Both the position numbers and the translations under genes were made by a program. The notes below the pieces were generated by a model that saw only the letters and a list, made by a program, of their open reading frames with translations, was not told where the DNA came from and did no database searches. DNA of 11,193 nt from CAZJTL01 sp964548905 (GTDB lineage: Bacteria; Cyanobacteriota; Cyanobacteriia; Cyanobacteriales; Xenococcaceae). The stretch lies in assembly GCA_964548905.1 (NCBI GenBank), contig CAZJTL010000178.1:1-11193 (forward strand). Direction: 5' to 3'. Positions 5,348 through 11,193 of this stretch are shown piece by piece (within the stretch, counting starts at the first letter, position 1; every line of letters begins with the position of its first letter).

Positions 5348-6718
5348 TTAAATTAATTGCAAGCATAATTCTCGAAAGCGATCGCCTCGATGTTCAAAGC
5401 TTTGATATTGGTCGAAACTGGCACAAGCAGGAGATAGCAAAACCACCTTAACATCTTTTTGTTGGGCTAATTCTGCCGATCGTTGTACTGCCTTCTCCAT
5501 TGTTTCTACAATTTCGTAAGATTCATAACCCGACTGCTCTAATTTTTGGGCAAAATCATCGGCTGCATCACCAATTAACAAAACACTAGTTGCTTTCTCC
5601 TTAATTGTTTCCAGCCAATTGTTCGCGTTACCTTCTTTTGCTTCTCCACCAGCAATTAAAACTGTCGGCGATTTGACTGAAGCTAAACCTACTTCTGCTG
5701 CATCATAGTTAGTAGCTTTACTATCGTTGATGAAATCAACACCATTGTAAGTACAAATATATTCTAGGCGGTGGGGAACGCCAGGGAAAGTAGCAATAGC
5801 TTGAGCGATCGCGCCTTTTTCAATACCTGCTAATTTAGCCGCCCCTACTGCCATTAATAAGTTTTGCTGATTGTGGGTTCCTGCCATTTTAAACAAGGAA
5901 ATAGGCAAAATTAATTCACCGAAAGCCACTACCCAACCATCTTCGATATAGACTCCTTTACTCGGTTCGCTCAAAAGACGTTCTTTGCCTTGTACGCTTG
6001 TCCAATGGGCCCTACTCCAGTCTTGTAAGCCTAAGTTACGTAAATAGGGATCGTCGCCGTTGATAATTTGTCGCGAACAACGACGTAATAAAGAAGCTTT
6101 TATTTGATAATAATTTTCTAGAGTTTGGTGACGACTGAGATGATCTGGAGTAAAAGTAGTCCAAACACCAATCTGTGGAGCGAGTTCAAAAGAAGATTCA
6201 ATTTGATAGCTGCTAATTTCGGCAACGATCCAATCAAACGCTTTTGCAGTAGAATCTGGGTTGGTTTTTAGCGCTAATTCGCAGACAGCGTAACCGATAT
6301 TGCCGCAAGCAGGTGCATTTAAGCCAGCAGACTTAAAGATAGCTTCAATTAAAGCTGTTGTGGTCGTTTTTCCATTTGTTCCAGTGACTCCGATCCAAGG
6401 AATCGATTTAAGATAGCGCCAAGCTAATTCGACTTCGCCAATTACTTCAATTCCTTTACTTCTAGCTTCTATTAATTTTGGTAAGTCCCAAGGAACACCA
6501 GGGCTAACCACGATTAAACCAGGTAAATCTGAGGTAGCTAAATTGAGATTATCTCCGAGATTAACTGCAATACCTTCTTGGCTTAAATACTGCTGTTGTT
6601 TTTGCAGCTCTTCTGATGTCGAGCGATCGCTCAAAATCGTCTCCCATCCATTTCTTTTTAACAGTCGCGCAGCCGCAATTCCAGACCTTCCCAATCCAAT
6701 TACGTAAGCTTTAGGCAT
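5348..6718 (-). CDS. murD: UDP-N-acetylmuramoyl-L-alanine--D-glutamate ligase MurD
   Basis: A cytoplasmic enzyme (456 residues) that adds D-glutamate to UDP-MurNAc-L-alanine with ATP, the second amino-acid step of peptidoglycan precursor synthesis. The N-terminal Rossmann-like domain begins with VIGLGRSGIAAA (6-17). The ATPase domain has GVTGTNGKTTTTALI (110-124), 'TPDHLSRH' (190-197) with the following QIKASLL, whose K207 fits the carbamylated lysine of Mur ligases, and GTHNQQNLLMA (280-290). The C-terminal domain has FINDSKATNYDA (329-340), IAGGEAKEGN (355-364) and the MurD signature LSPACASFDQYQSFEHRGDR (428-447). All key blocks and full length are present. The ATG at 6718 is the natural start. 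A 17-base tandem repeat lies immediately upstream. It converges on mreD, and a terminator-capped tRNA lies upstream, so murD probably has its own promoter between 6756 and 6866, which I could not pick out. Confidence 0.97.
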   Translation of the reverse strand: MPKAYVIGLGRSGIAAARLLKRNGWETILSDRSTSEELQKQQQYLSQEGIAVNLGDNLNLATSDLPGLIVVSPGVPWDLPKLIEARSKGIEVIGEVELAWRYLKSIPWIGVTGTNGKTTTTALIEAIFKSAGLNAPACGNIGYAVCELALKTNPDSTAKAFDWIVAEISSYQIESSFELAPQIGVWTTFTPDHLSRHQTLENYYQIKASLLRRCSRQIINGDDPYLRNLGLQDWSRAHWTSVQGKERLLSEPSKGVYIEDGWVVAFGELILPISLFKMAGTHNQQNLLMAVGAAKLAGIEKGAIAQAIATFPGVPHRLEYICTYNGVDFINDSKATNYDAAEVGLASVKSPTVLIAGGEAKEGNANNWLETIKEKATSVLLIGDAADDFAQKLEQSGYESYEIVETMEKAVQRSAELAQQKDVKVVLLSPACASFDQYQSFEHRGDRFRELCLQLI

Positions 6719-6721
6719 ATA

Positions 6722-6755
6722 CTCAATCTTTCTTTAATCTCAATCTTTCTCTAAT
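6722..6755. repeat. Two tandem 17-base repeats in the murD leader
   Basis: CTCAATCTTTCTTTAAT (6722-6738) is followed directly by CTCAATCTTTCTCTAAT (6739-6755), differing at one base. On the minus strand this places two AGAAAGATTGAG copies just before the murD ATG, with the nearer copy ending three bases from the start codon. It covers the ribosome-binding region of murD. Confidence 0.8.
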
Positions 6756-6866
6756 CGTTCTGAGGCAATTTCAGAATTTTGTCAAAGCAAGCTTCCCGAG
6801 TCTATCGACATACTTTAACTTATTGCTATCTTAAGCAGCAACGCGATCTTTAAGATCTACATAATT

Positions 6867-6903
6867 AAAAAACTCCACAACTATCAGAGTTGCAGAGTTT
6901 TTT
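6867..6903 (-). terminator. Strong intrinsic terminator after tRNA-fMet (works on both strands)
   Basis: AAAAAACTC (6867-6875) pairs perfectly with GAGTTTTTT (6895-6903). Inside, CAACT pairs with AGTTG across a CA/CA internal loop. The T-tract is present on either strand. It begins 16 bases beyond the tRNA 3' end and should insulate murD from tRNA transcription. Confidence 0.85.
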
Positions 6904-6919
6904 GCTGGATTAGACTAAA

Positions 6920-6993
<74 letters not shown>

Positions 6994-7004
6994 TCGCCTT
7001 TCCA

Positions 7005-7034
7005 AGTATAACAACAAAGTCTTGAAATTGACAA
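7005..7034 (-). promoter_or_regulatory. Promoter of tRNA-fMet
   Basis: On the minus strand TTGTCA (plus 7029-7034) and TATACT (plus 7005-7010) each match five of six sigma-70 consensus bases with an 18-base spacer. Transcription would start only a few bases before the tRNA 5' end at 6993, which is normal for a stable RNA gene. Confidence 0.75.
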
Positions 7035-7047
7035 GCCCAATTTTCAA
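7022..7047. other. Hairpin downstream of the asparaginase gene
   Basis: TTGAAATTG (7022-7030) pairs with CAATTTTCAA (7038-7047) apart from one bulged base. A run of T residues follows on the plus strand only, so on the minus strand, where the asparaginase gene ends at 7055, the tail for intrinsic termination is poor. It overlaps the -35 box of the tRNA promoter. Confidence 0.3.
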
Positions 7048-7054
7048 TTTTTTT

Positions 7055-8008
7055 TTATAACATTGAAAGTTCGCCAATAACTTCTAAACGCTTATAAGTA
7101 TCTAAATTCATAAAAGTTTCTGATAAAGTTTCAGCGACGATCGGGCTAATCCAACCCATTTGTTTGAGTAAATGAATGGCTACGGCGTATTTAGCTCGCT
7201 TGGAACCGTCTAGAACTTTAATGGCTAACCCCATACCTTCGCCAACACGCCCCACACAATGAATCCCTTCTGCACCAGATTTACTGACTATTTCTCCTTG
7301 AGACAAGCGCATTAGTTCGCTATCAAAAGCTCCCTCTCCAGCAATCATGTTGGGATGATGGGTCATTGCCCTAACGATACGCTCTAAGTCCAAAGTAGCA
7401 CCCGATGACAATTGTGCATAAAGAGAAGCCATTTGTCTCAGTTGCATCGAGTAGGTGGGCGCACCACAGTCATCATGAGCGCCAATCAGTTCTGCTCCTG
7501 GCATCTGAAGTAATTCAGCAATCTTGCCAAGAATAAGCTGTTGAACAGGATGGTTAGGACGCAAATAAGTATTGAGCGGCCAATTACGCTGGCGACAAAC
7601 TGCTAGCATTCCTGCATGTTTCCCAGAACAATTATGTTGCAATCGGCTCTGTTTGTCTGGAGGAATTGGGCATTGTAAGTTACTCGGATCGACATCAGAA
7701 CGCCAAAGAATGTTAAAAACTTGTCGCGATTGCTCGATCGTACCGCGATGAGAACTACAAATAATAGCCAAGTCTTTGTCAGTGAGTTGGTAGCGTTCGA
7801 GTGTACCAGTAGTGGTTACTGCTAGGGCTTGAAAAGGTTTGAGTGCAGAACGAATAAAGGCTGAAGTTCCGTCATCTCCAGCCAATAGCATGGAACGTCC
7901 TTTACTATCGCAAACAGTTGCTTCGACTTGATGGACGGATTCGATAATTCCTTCTCTGAGTAGATGTACTTCGATGGTTGGCGTGGATGTGCGTTTTCCC
8001 CTGGTCAT
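7055..8008 (-). CDS. Type II (Rhizobium etli ReAV-like) L-asparaginase
   Basis: A 317-residue protein of the asparaginase II family (PF06089), unrelated in fold to the E. coli AnsA/AnsB and plant-type enzymes, expected to hydrolyse L-asparagine to aspartate and ammonia. Visible family motifs are SAFIRSALKPFQALA (49-63), ICSSHRGT (83-90), QHNCSGKHAGML (124-135), GAHDDCGAPTYSM (176-188), 'HHPNMIAGEGAFD' (217-229) and VSKSGAEGIHCVG (241-253). By spacing, S54, K57 and S86 match the S/K/S catalytic set of ReAV, C127, K130 and C181 match its zinc ligands, and K243 is a further conserved lysine. That mapping is from memory. All candidates are present, so activity is plausible. The ATG at 8008 follows CGLD27 by 49 bases on the same strand. 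It is the last gene of the minus-strand run before the tRNA. Confidence 0.9.
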   Translation of the reverse strand: MTRGKRTSTPTIEVHLLREGIIESVHQVEATVCDSKGRSMLLAGDDGTSAFIRSALKPFQALAVTTTGTLERYQLTDKDLAIICSSHRGTIEQSRQVFNILWRSDVDPSNLQCPIPPDKQSRLQHNCSGKHAGMLAVCRQRNWPLNTYLRPNHPVQQLILGKIAELLQMPGAELIGAHDDCGAPTYSMQLRQMASLYAQLSSGATLDLERIVRAMTHHPNMIAGEGAFDSELMRLSQGEIVSKSGAEGIHCVGRVGEGMGLAIKVLDGSKRAKYAVAIHLLKQMGWISPIVAETLSETFMNLDTYKRLEVIGELSML

Positions 8009-8057
8009 GCGATTTTGAGTAGTTTAGGATTTATTTTCTTAAAGAGTCGATTACCAA

Positions 8058-8561
8058 TTAAGCAAGTACTAGCCAAACTAAGCTACCTAGTGCAGCTAAA
8101 CTTGCTAAGAGCAAAGCAGTTTGATGCAAACGAGTGAAGATCGGTTTAATTTGATAGGCAACAATCAAAAGATCGCGATTCAACATCGTTTTTGGCTTCA
8201 ACCAAGTTTGTCCATCATACCAGCCCGACTCTTCGTAAAAAATTGTCTCTTGAGAGAGGCGATCGCGCACGTAAGACCAACCTAAATAAAGCCTAAGTAG
8301 AATCAAGATTACAAACAGACCTGCCCCTGCTGCTCCAGCAAGCATAAACTGAATTGGGTATTTTTGAGGATGGAAACTGGCTGCGGCGATCGGCCCAGCG
8401 ATCGACCAGCCCCAAAACCATACCCAACCAAGCTTACAATAATATGCTATCGACTCCAGAGTGACCCAACTAAAAAACCAGGATTCTTTTAACTGTTCGT
8501 ATTCATTAATTGGTTGCTGTTCTTCGGGAACAGGACAAAATTCTCTGGTAAACCCCTTCAT
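8058..8561 (-). CDS. CGLD27/Ycf36 family membrane protein (DUF1230)
   Basis: A 167-residue protein of unknown biochemistry, conserved in cyanobacteria, in red-algal plastid genomes (as ycf36) and in green algae and plants (as CGLD27). The family signature is clear: FCPVPEEQQPINEYEQL (8-24) and SWFFSW (27-32) at the N-terminus, and ESGWYDGQTWLKP (111-123) before the last helix. Hydrophobic segments lie at about 44-62, 70-92 and 147-166, so it is likely an integral membrane protein, plausibly thylakoid or plasma membrane. Plant and algal work links the family to iron-limited growth, but no activity is established. It lies between rsfS (51-base gap) and the asparaginase gene (49-base gap) on the same strand. 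The ATG at 8559-8561 directly precedes the conserved N-terminus, so the start is secure. Confidence 0.92.
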   Translation of the reverse strand: MKGFTREFCPVPEEQQPINEYEQLKESWFFSWVTLESIAYYCKLGWVWFWGWSIAGPIAAASFHPQKYPIQFMLAGAAGAGLFVILILLRLYLGWSYVRDRLSQETIFYEESGWYDGQTWLKPKTMLNRDLLIVAYQIKPIFTRLHQTALLLASLAALGSLVWLVLA

Positions 8562-8612
8562 GTTTGTTTATTTTTTTTAGATGCGAGTGACATTTGGCGA
8601 TTGCTTTTGGGG

Positions 8613-9011
8613 TTACAGAGATTGTTGAGCCAACTCGGCGGAAAATTCAATTCTTTCTGCATGTCCCCAAAAAGCTTCTAGACCGTAAAATTCGCGTTCT
8701 TCGGGTAGAAACACATGAACGATGACATCTCCATAGTCGAGCAGAATCCAACTCGCATCTGTTTTTCCTTCTACTCTAATTAGTTGTTTGCCTAGCTCTT
8801 GTTCGACTTTTTCTTTAATCGAGTCAGCGATCGCTCGTACCTGAGTTCGCGAAAAACCTGTCGCAAAAACAAAATAATCTGTTAAGTAACTTACCTCTGC
8901 CACCCTTAACAAAACAATATCAGCAGCTTTGCGATCGTCAGCAGCTTCAGCGCTAAGCCACGCCAATTTTTTGCTAGATGTTAAAGAGATAGCTTCGGTT
9001 TTCGCTGTCAT
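8613..9011 (-). CDS. rsfS: Ribosomal silencing factor RsfS (Iojap family)
   Basis: A 132-residue cytoplasmic protein that binds ribosomal protein uL14 and blocks joining of the two subunits, lowering translation under starvation. The RsfS/YbeB/Iojap domain is complete: DDRKAADIVLLRVAEVSYLT (25-44), DYFVFATGFSRTQVRAIADS (45-64), VEGKTDASWILLDYGDVIVH (80-99) and 'REFYGLEAFWGHA' (106-118). Two ATG codons are possible, at 9023 and 9011. An AAGGA sequence abuts the first with no spacing and lies 11 bases before the second, so I favour 9011. The longer form would add only MNLF. yqeK ends about 20-33 bases upstream on the same strand, and the yqeK-rsfS pairing is conserved in many bacteria, which supports co-transcription. 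Confidence 0.94.
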   Translation of the reverse strand: MTAKTEAISLTSSKKLAWLSAEAADDRKAADIVLLRVAEVSYLTDYFVFATGFSRTQVRAIADSIKEKVEQELGKQLIRVEGKTDASWILLDYGDVIVHVFLPEEREFYGLEAFWGHAERIEFSAELAQQSL

Positions 9012-9043
9012 AAATAAATTCATCCTTTTTTAGGTTTTACTTT

Positions 9044-9646
9044 CTAGTTTATTAAAGCTCGATCTTCTTTGCTATTTTTTGTCATTGTTAATGCCCAGTT
9101 ACGGGTGAGAATCACGCGAGGGTGTATAATACATTTTGTATTAAGTAAGTATTTTATCGAATAATCACAAGTTTGTTGTACGCCTTGATAGATATCTTTT
9201 TTACTAATCTGGCGCATAAATTCTAATTGTGTATTGCTGCCGCGATTTGGTTCGAGAGCATCAGCGACAAAAACTACACAACTCAATTTACTCATTCCAG
9301 GAAAACCCAGAGTGTGGTTGCGAATCGCAGCCAAGATTTCTTCATCAACGATGCCAAATTCTTGACGGGCGACGATCGCACCCACATCAGCATGTAACAA
9401 GTGAGGACGCTCTGCACAAATTGGATCGATTTCAATTCCCTCTTCTGCTGCCATCCGCAATAATTTTGGTGGAGGAAAAAATTTGGCTAAGTCGTGCATT
9501 AAACCTGCCATTGCCACTTTTTTCTCGTCCAGTTGATGCAGACGAGCCAACTGGATACACATCGCCTCTACGCCCAAAATATGTTGCAAGCGATGAGCAG
9601 AAACATTATCTGCTAGCCAAGCCAAAGCCCGTTTGCGAATTGTCAT
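9044..9646 (-). CDS. yqeK: YqeK-type HD-domain phosphohydrolase (Ap4A hydrolase family)
   Basis: A 200-residue HD-superfamily protein. YqeK enzymes cleave diadenosine tetraphosphate symmetrically to two ADP, removing an alarmone-like dinucleotide. Metal-binding residues are visible in order: H22 in HILGVE, H51-D52 in GLMHDLAKFF, H85 in LLHADVGA, H111 in IRNHTLG and D129 in VADALEPNRG. The segment AERPHLLHADVGAIVA and the ADxLEP.R block are typical of YqeK rather than other HD families. I place the start at the ATG at 9646. The open frame extends two codons further to a TTG at 9652 with no better signal. The C-terminus (about 180-200) is a basic, poorly conserved tail. It lies between the family 4 glycosyltransferase (54 bases upstream) and rsfS. 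An NadD-like gene often precedes yqeK in other bacteria but is absent here. Confidence 0.9.
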   Translation of the reverse strand: MTIRKRALAWLADNVSAHRLQHILGVEAMCIQLARLHQLDEKKVAMAGLMHDLAKFFPPPKLLRMAAEEGIEIDPICAERPHLLHADVGAIVARQEFGIVDEEILAAIRNHTLGFPGMSKLSCVVFVADALEPNRGSNTQLEFMRQISKKDIYQGVQQTCDYSIKYLLNTKCIIHPRVILTRNWALTMTKNSKEDRALIN

Positions 9647-9700
9647 TGACAACTATCACAATAAAAAAATAACAATCAACTCTGACTTAAGCGAGCAAAA

Positions 9701-11002
9701 TTATTGCCTCAACTCTATTTCAGAAGATGATTCTGATGTTTCTCTAATTTGGATTTCTACTTCTATTGTAGACCGAGGATTAACCACAGCAGCAAAGAGT
9801 TTTTCATACTTATCCAAAGCTGACTCAAAAGAATAATAAGTTTCGGCATATTCTCTACCAGCTTGACCTAAGCTGGCTACTAATTCTCGATCGATATATA
9901 ACTTTTCAATTGCTGCTGCTAGTGCTTGTGGATCTTCTGGTGCTACTACTATTCCGCCACCACTTTTTTCGATTGCCCTTGCTGCTGTGCCTCGATCGGG
10001 AACTGAGGCAATAATGGCACGACCACTAGCTAGCAAGACCTGAATTTTTGAAGGCATGTTAAAGTCGAGGACGTTTTTCCTCTGTACGACTAAGCCGACA
10101 TCGGCAGCAGCAAGCATTTCTGGTAATTTTTGTCTGGGTTGAAAGGAGATTAGTTTAACGTTGTCTGCATCGTATTGCTGGCAATATCTCTCTAACTTGC
10201 TAAGAGCTTTTGATGCGCCCACAATCACAATAGCAATCTCAGGGTTGTGCTTTAAAAAAGTTGCTGCTTCAATTACTGTCTCTAAACCTTGAGTCAGGGC
10301 AATATTACCAGAATAAAGAACAACGAATTTTCCTGCCAATTGATATTGTTGGCGAAAATAATTATCTTCTCCAACAATTGGCTTAATAAAATTAACATCC
10401 ACCCAGTTAGGTATTTCGATAATCTTTTCTAGAGGAACGCCTTTTGCTGTAATATTTTTAGTAAATCCGTCAGCAATTACACTTATTTTCGTTGCCATTC
10501 GATAGCCAAAATTTTCTAACTTTTTCAGTAAATTAATGACTCTGGAATTGGTAATCATGCCAACATGAACTGCGGCATCAGGCAAAATATCTTGTAAGTT
10601 TAAAATGACAGGAGCTTGATAGAAAAGACTTAAAATCGAAGCTGGCAAACAGACTGGCAATCCAGGCACAGTTAGCAAAATTACATCGGGACGACTGCCA
10701 AACATGCCTTGAATTAAACTTAAAGTAGCAAAACTAACTTCAAATAAGGCACGATTGATTAAATTGCGATGGCGGCGAGTCCAAATATAGCAGCGTTGAA
10801 TTATTACTCCATTTAAGATTTCTGTGGTAAACAATTTACTTCGATAATCTTGATAGACTTCGCCATCAGGGTACCAAGGCATAGCAGTGAGAACTCTGAC
10901 TTGATGCCCTCTTTTTACTAAACCTTCTGCTAGTTCGGTCATTAAGGGGGCAATGCCGATAGGCTCTGGATAATAGTTATAAGAATAGATCAGTATTTGC
11001 AT
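9701..11002 (-). CDS. WcaI-like family 4 glycosyltransferase
   Basis: A 433-residue GT-B fold enzyme, expected to transfer a sugar from a nucleotide donor during exopolysaccharide or envelope glycan assembly. The N-terminal acceptor domain starts MQILIYSYNYYPEPIGIAPL, followed by TELAEGLVKRGHQVRVLTAM (22-41). This YYPEP.GIAPL motif is typical of WcaI (colanic-acid type) relatives. LNLQDILPDAAVHVGMI (134-150) also fits. The C-terminal donor domain has FVVLYSGNIALTQGLETVIE (226-245), 'VKLISFQPRQKLPEMLAAADVG' in 282-303 and MPSKIQVLLASGRAIIAS (316-333), where nucleotide-sugar binding is expected. The classical first glutamate of the EX7E motif is replaced, as in many WcaI-like proteins. Residues about 409-433 form an acidic, Ser/Glu-rich tail probably not part of the fold. 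The start is the ATG at 11002. It shares strand with the yqeK cluster, but its function is unrelated, so it may be a separate unit. Confidence 0.88.
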   Translation of the reverse strand: MQILIYSYNYYPEPIGIAPLMTELAEGLVKRGHQVRVLTAMPWYPDGEVYQDYRSKLFTTEILNGVIIQRCYIWTRRHRNLINRALFEVSFATLSLIQGMFGSRPDVILLTVPGLPVCLPASILSLFYQAPVILNLQDILPDAAVHVGMITNSRVINLLKKLENFGYRMATKISVIADGFTKNITAKGVPLEKIIEIPNWVDVNFIKPIVGEDNYFRQQYQLAGKFVVLYSGNIALTQGLETVIEAATFLKHNPEIAIVIVGASKALSKLERYCQQYDADNVKLISFQPRQKLPEMLAAADVGLVVQRKNVLDFNMPSKIQVLLASGRAIIASVPDRGTAARAIEKSGGGIVVAPEDPQALAAAIEKLYIDRELVASLGQAGREYAETYYSFESALDKYEKLFAAVVNPRSTIEVEIQIRETSESSSEIELRQ

Positions 11003-11144
11003 AAATTAGACTCAATACTTCGATCGGACTTAATAGGAGGAAAAATTTAAGACCAAATCCCCCCTTAAGCCTCCACTAGTCTAACCTCTGAATTTTAATA
11101 TTATAGTGTCAAATTATGCAGCAAATTAAAACTAGCTTTAGAAT
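11003..11144 (-). promoter_or_regulatory. Leader region of the family 4 glycosyltransferase gene
   Basis: This AT-rich region should carry the promoter for the glycosyltransferase. On the minus strand a consensus TATAAT lies at plus 11100-11105 and a consensus TTGACA at plus 11107-11112, but they are almost adjacent and cannot serve as one -35/-10 pair. TATAAT alone could be a -10 box with a weak -35, giving a leader of roughly 90 bases. The leader contains a GGGGGGATTT-type stretch common between cyanobacterial genes. Confidence 0.35.
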
Positions 11145-11193
11145 AGACCTCTTGCAAAAGTAGCTAACGATCGCCATAATTTAGCCCAAATCG
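11145..11193. mobile_element. Possible end of an insertion sequence running off the window
   Basis: The stretch AGACCTCTTGCAAAAG (11145-11160) and the bases after it resemble, from memory, the terminal inverted repeats of IS elements found in many cyanobacterial genomes. No transposase coding sequence or second inverted repeat lies within the window, so this is only a pattern-based suspicion. Confidence 0.25.

Noticed and set aside
6780..6785. TTGACA on the minus strand upstream of murD as a promoter -35 box
   Set aside because: No acceptable -10 hexamer lies 16-19 bases downstream.
6845..6857. Palindrome GATCTT-T-AAGATC upstream of murD
   Set aside because: It is short, has no flanking promoter that I can support, and such palindromes are common in this GATC-rich genome.
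9229..9836. Plus-strand open frames across yqeK and the 3' end of the family 4 glycosyltransferase gene
   Set aside because: They are antisense to two well-supported genes and encode nothing recognisable.
11034..11043. AGGAGG on the plus strand as a ribosome binding site
   Set aside because: No start codon follows within a usable distance on that strand.

Overview
The window looks like chromosomal DNA from a cyanobacterium. The palindrome GCGATCGC (HIP1) occurs at least eleven times by eye, and several gene families are typical of cyanobacteria and plastids: CGLD27/Ycf36, a short SSB beside mreB, and an RsfS-YqeK pair. Base composition is moderate to AT-rich and intergenic DNA carries heptanucleotide repeats, as in many filamentous or Chroococcidiopsis-like genomes. 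I cannot name the species.

Layout. Positions 1-242 (+) hold the C-terminal end of a Uma2-type nuclease gene. Positions 243-485 are noncoding except for a minus-strand remnant of a Ser/Thr protein kinase start (307-390) and two weak hairpins. Positions 486-2602 (-) hold an ArnT/PMT-type membrane glycosyltransferase with a repeat-derived insert, and ssb upstream of it. A divergent spacer (2603-2746) separates ssb from the cell-shape operon mreB-mreC-mreD (2747-5343, +). The mreC-mreD gap is filled by an elaborate heptamer array. murD (5348-6718, -) converges on mreD with only four bases between the stop codons. An initiator tRNA-fMet (6920-6993, -) follows, with its own promoter and a strong hairpin terminator. 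Next comes a minus-strand run transcribed in the order glycosyltransferase family 4 (11002-9701), yqeK, rsfS, CGLD27 and a type II (ReAV-like) asparaginase. The right end (from about 11145) may be the edge of an insertion sequence.

How it fits together. MreB, MreC and MreD form the elongasome scaffold that directs lateral wall synthesis, and MurD makes a peptidoglycan precursor, so the centre of the window is a cell-wall region. SSB, RsfS, tRNA-fMet and YqeK are housekeeping genes for replication, translation and nucleotide metabolism. The two glycosyltransferases probably serve envelope glycans. The gene content is mostly ordinary. I saw no clear new biological system. The most unusual material is noncoding or repeat-derived: the telomere-like, G-quadruplex-capable array before mreD, the repeat read in frame inside the membrane glycosyltransferase, and the kinase remnant.
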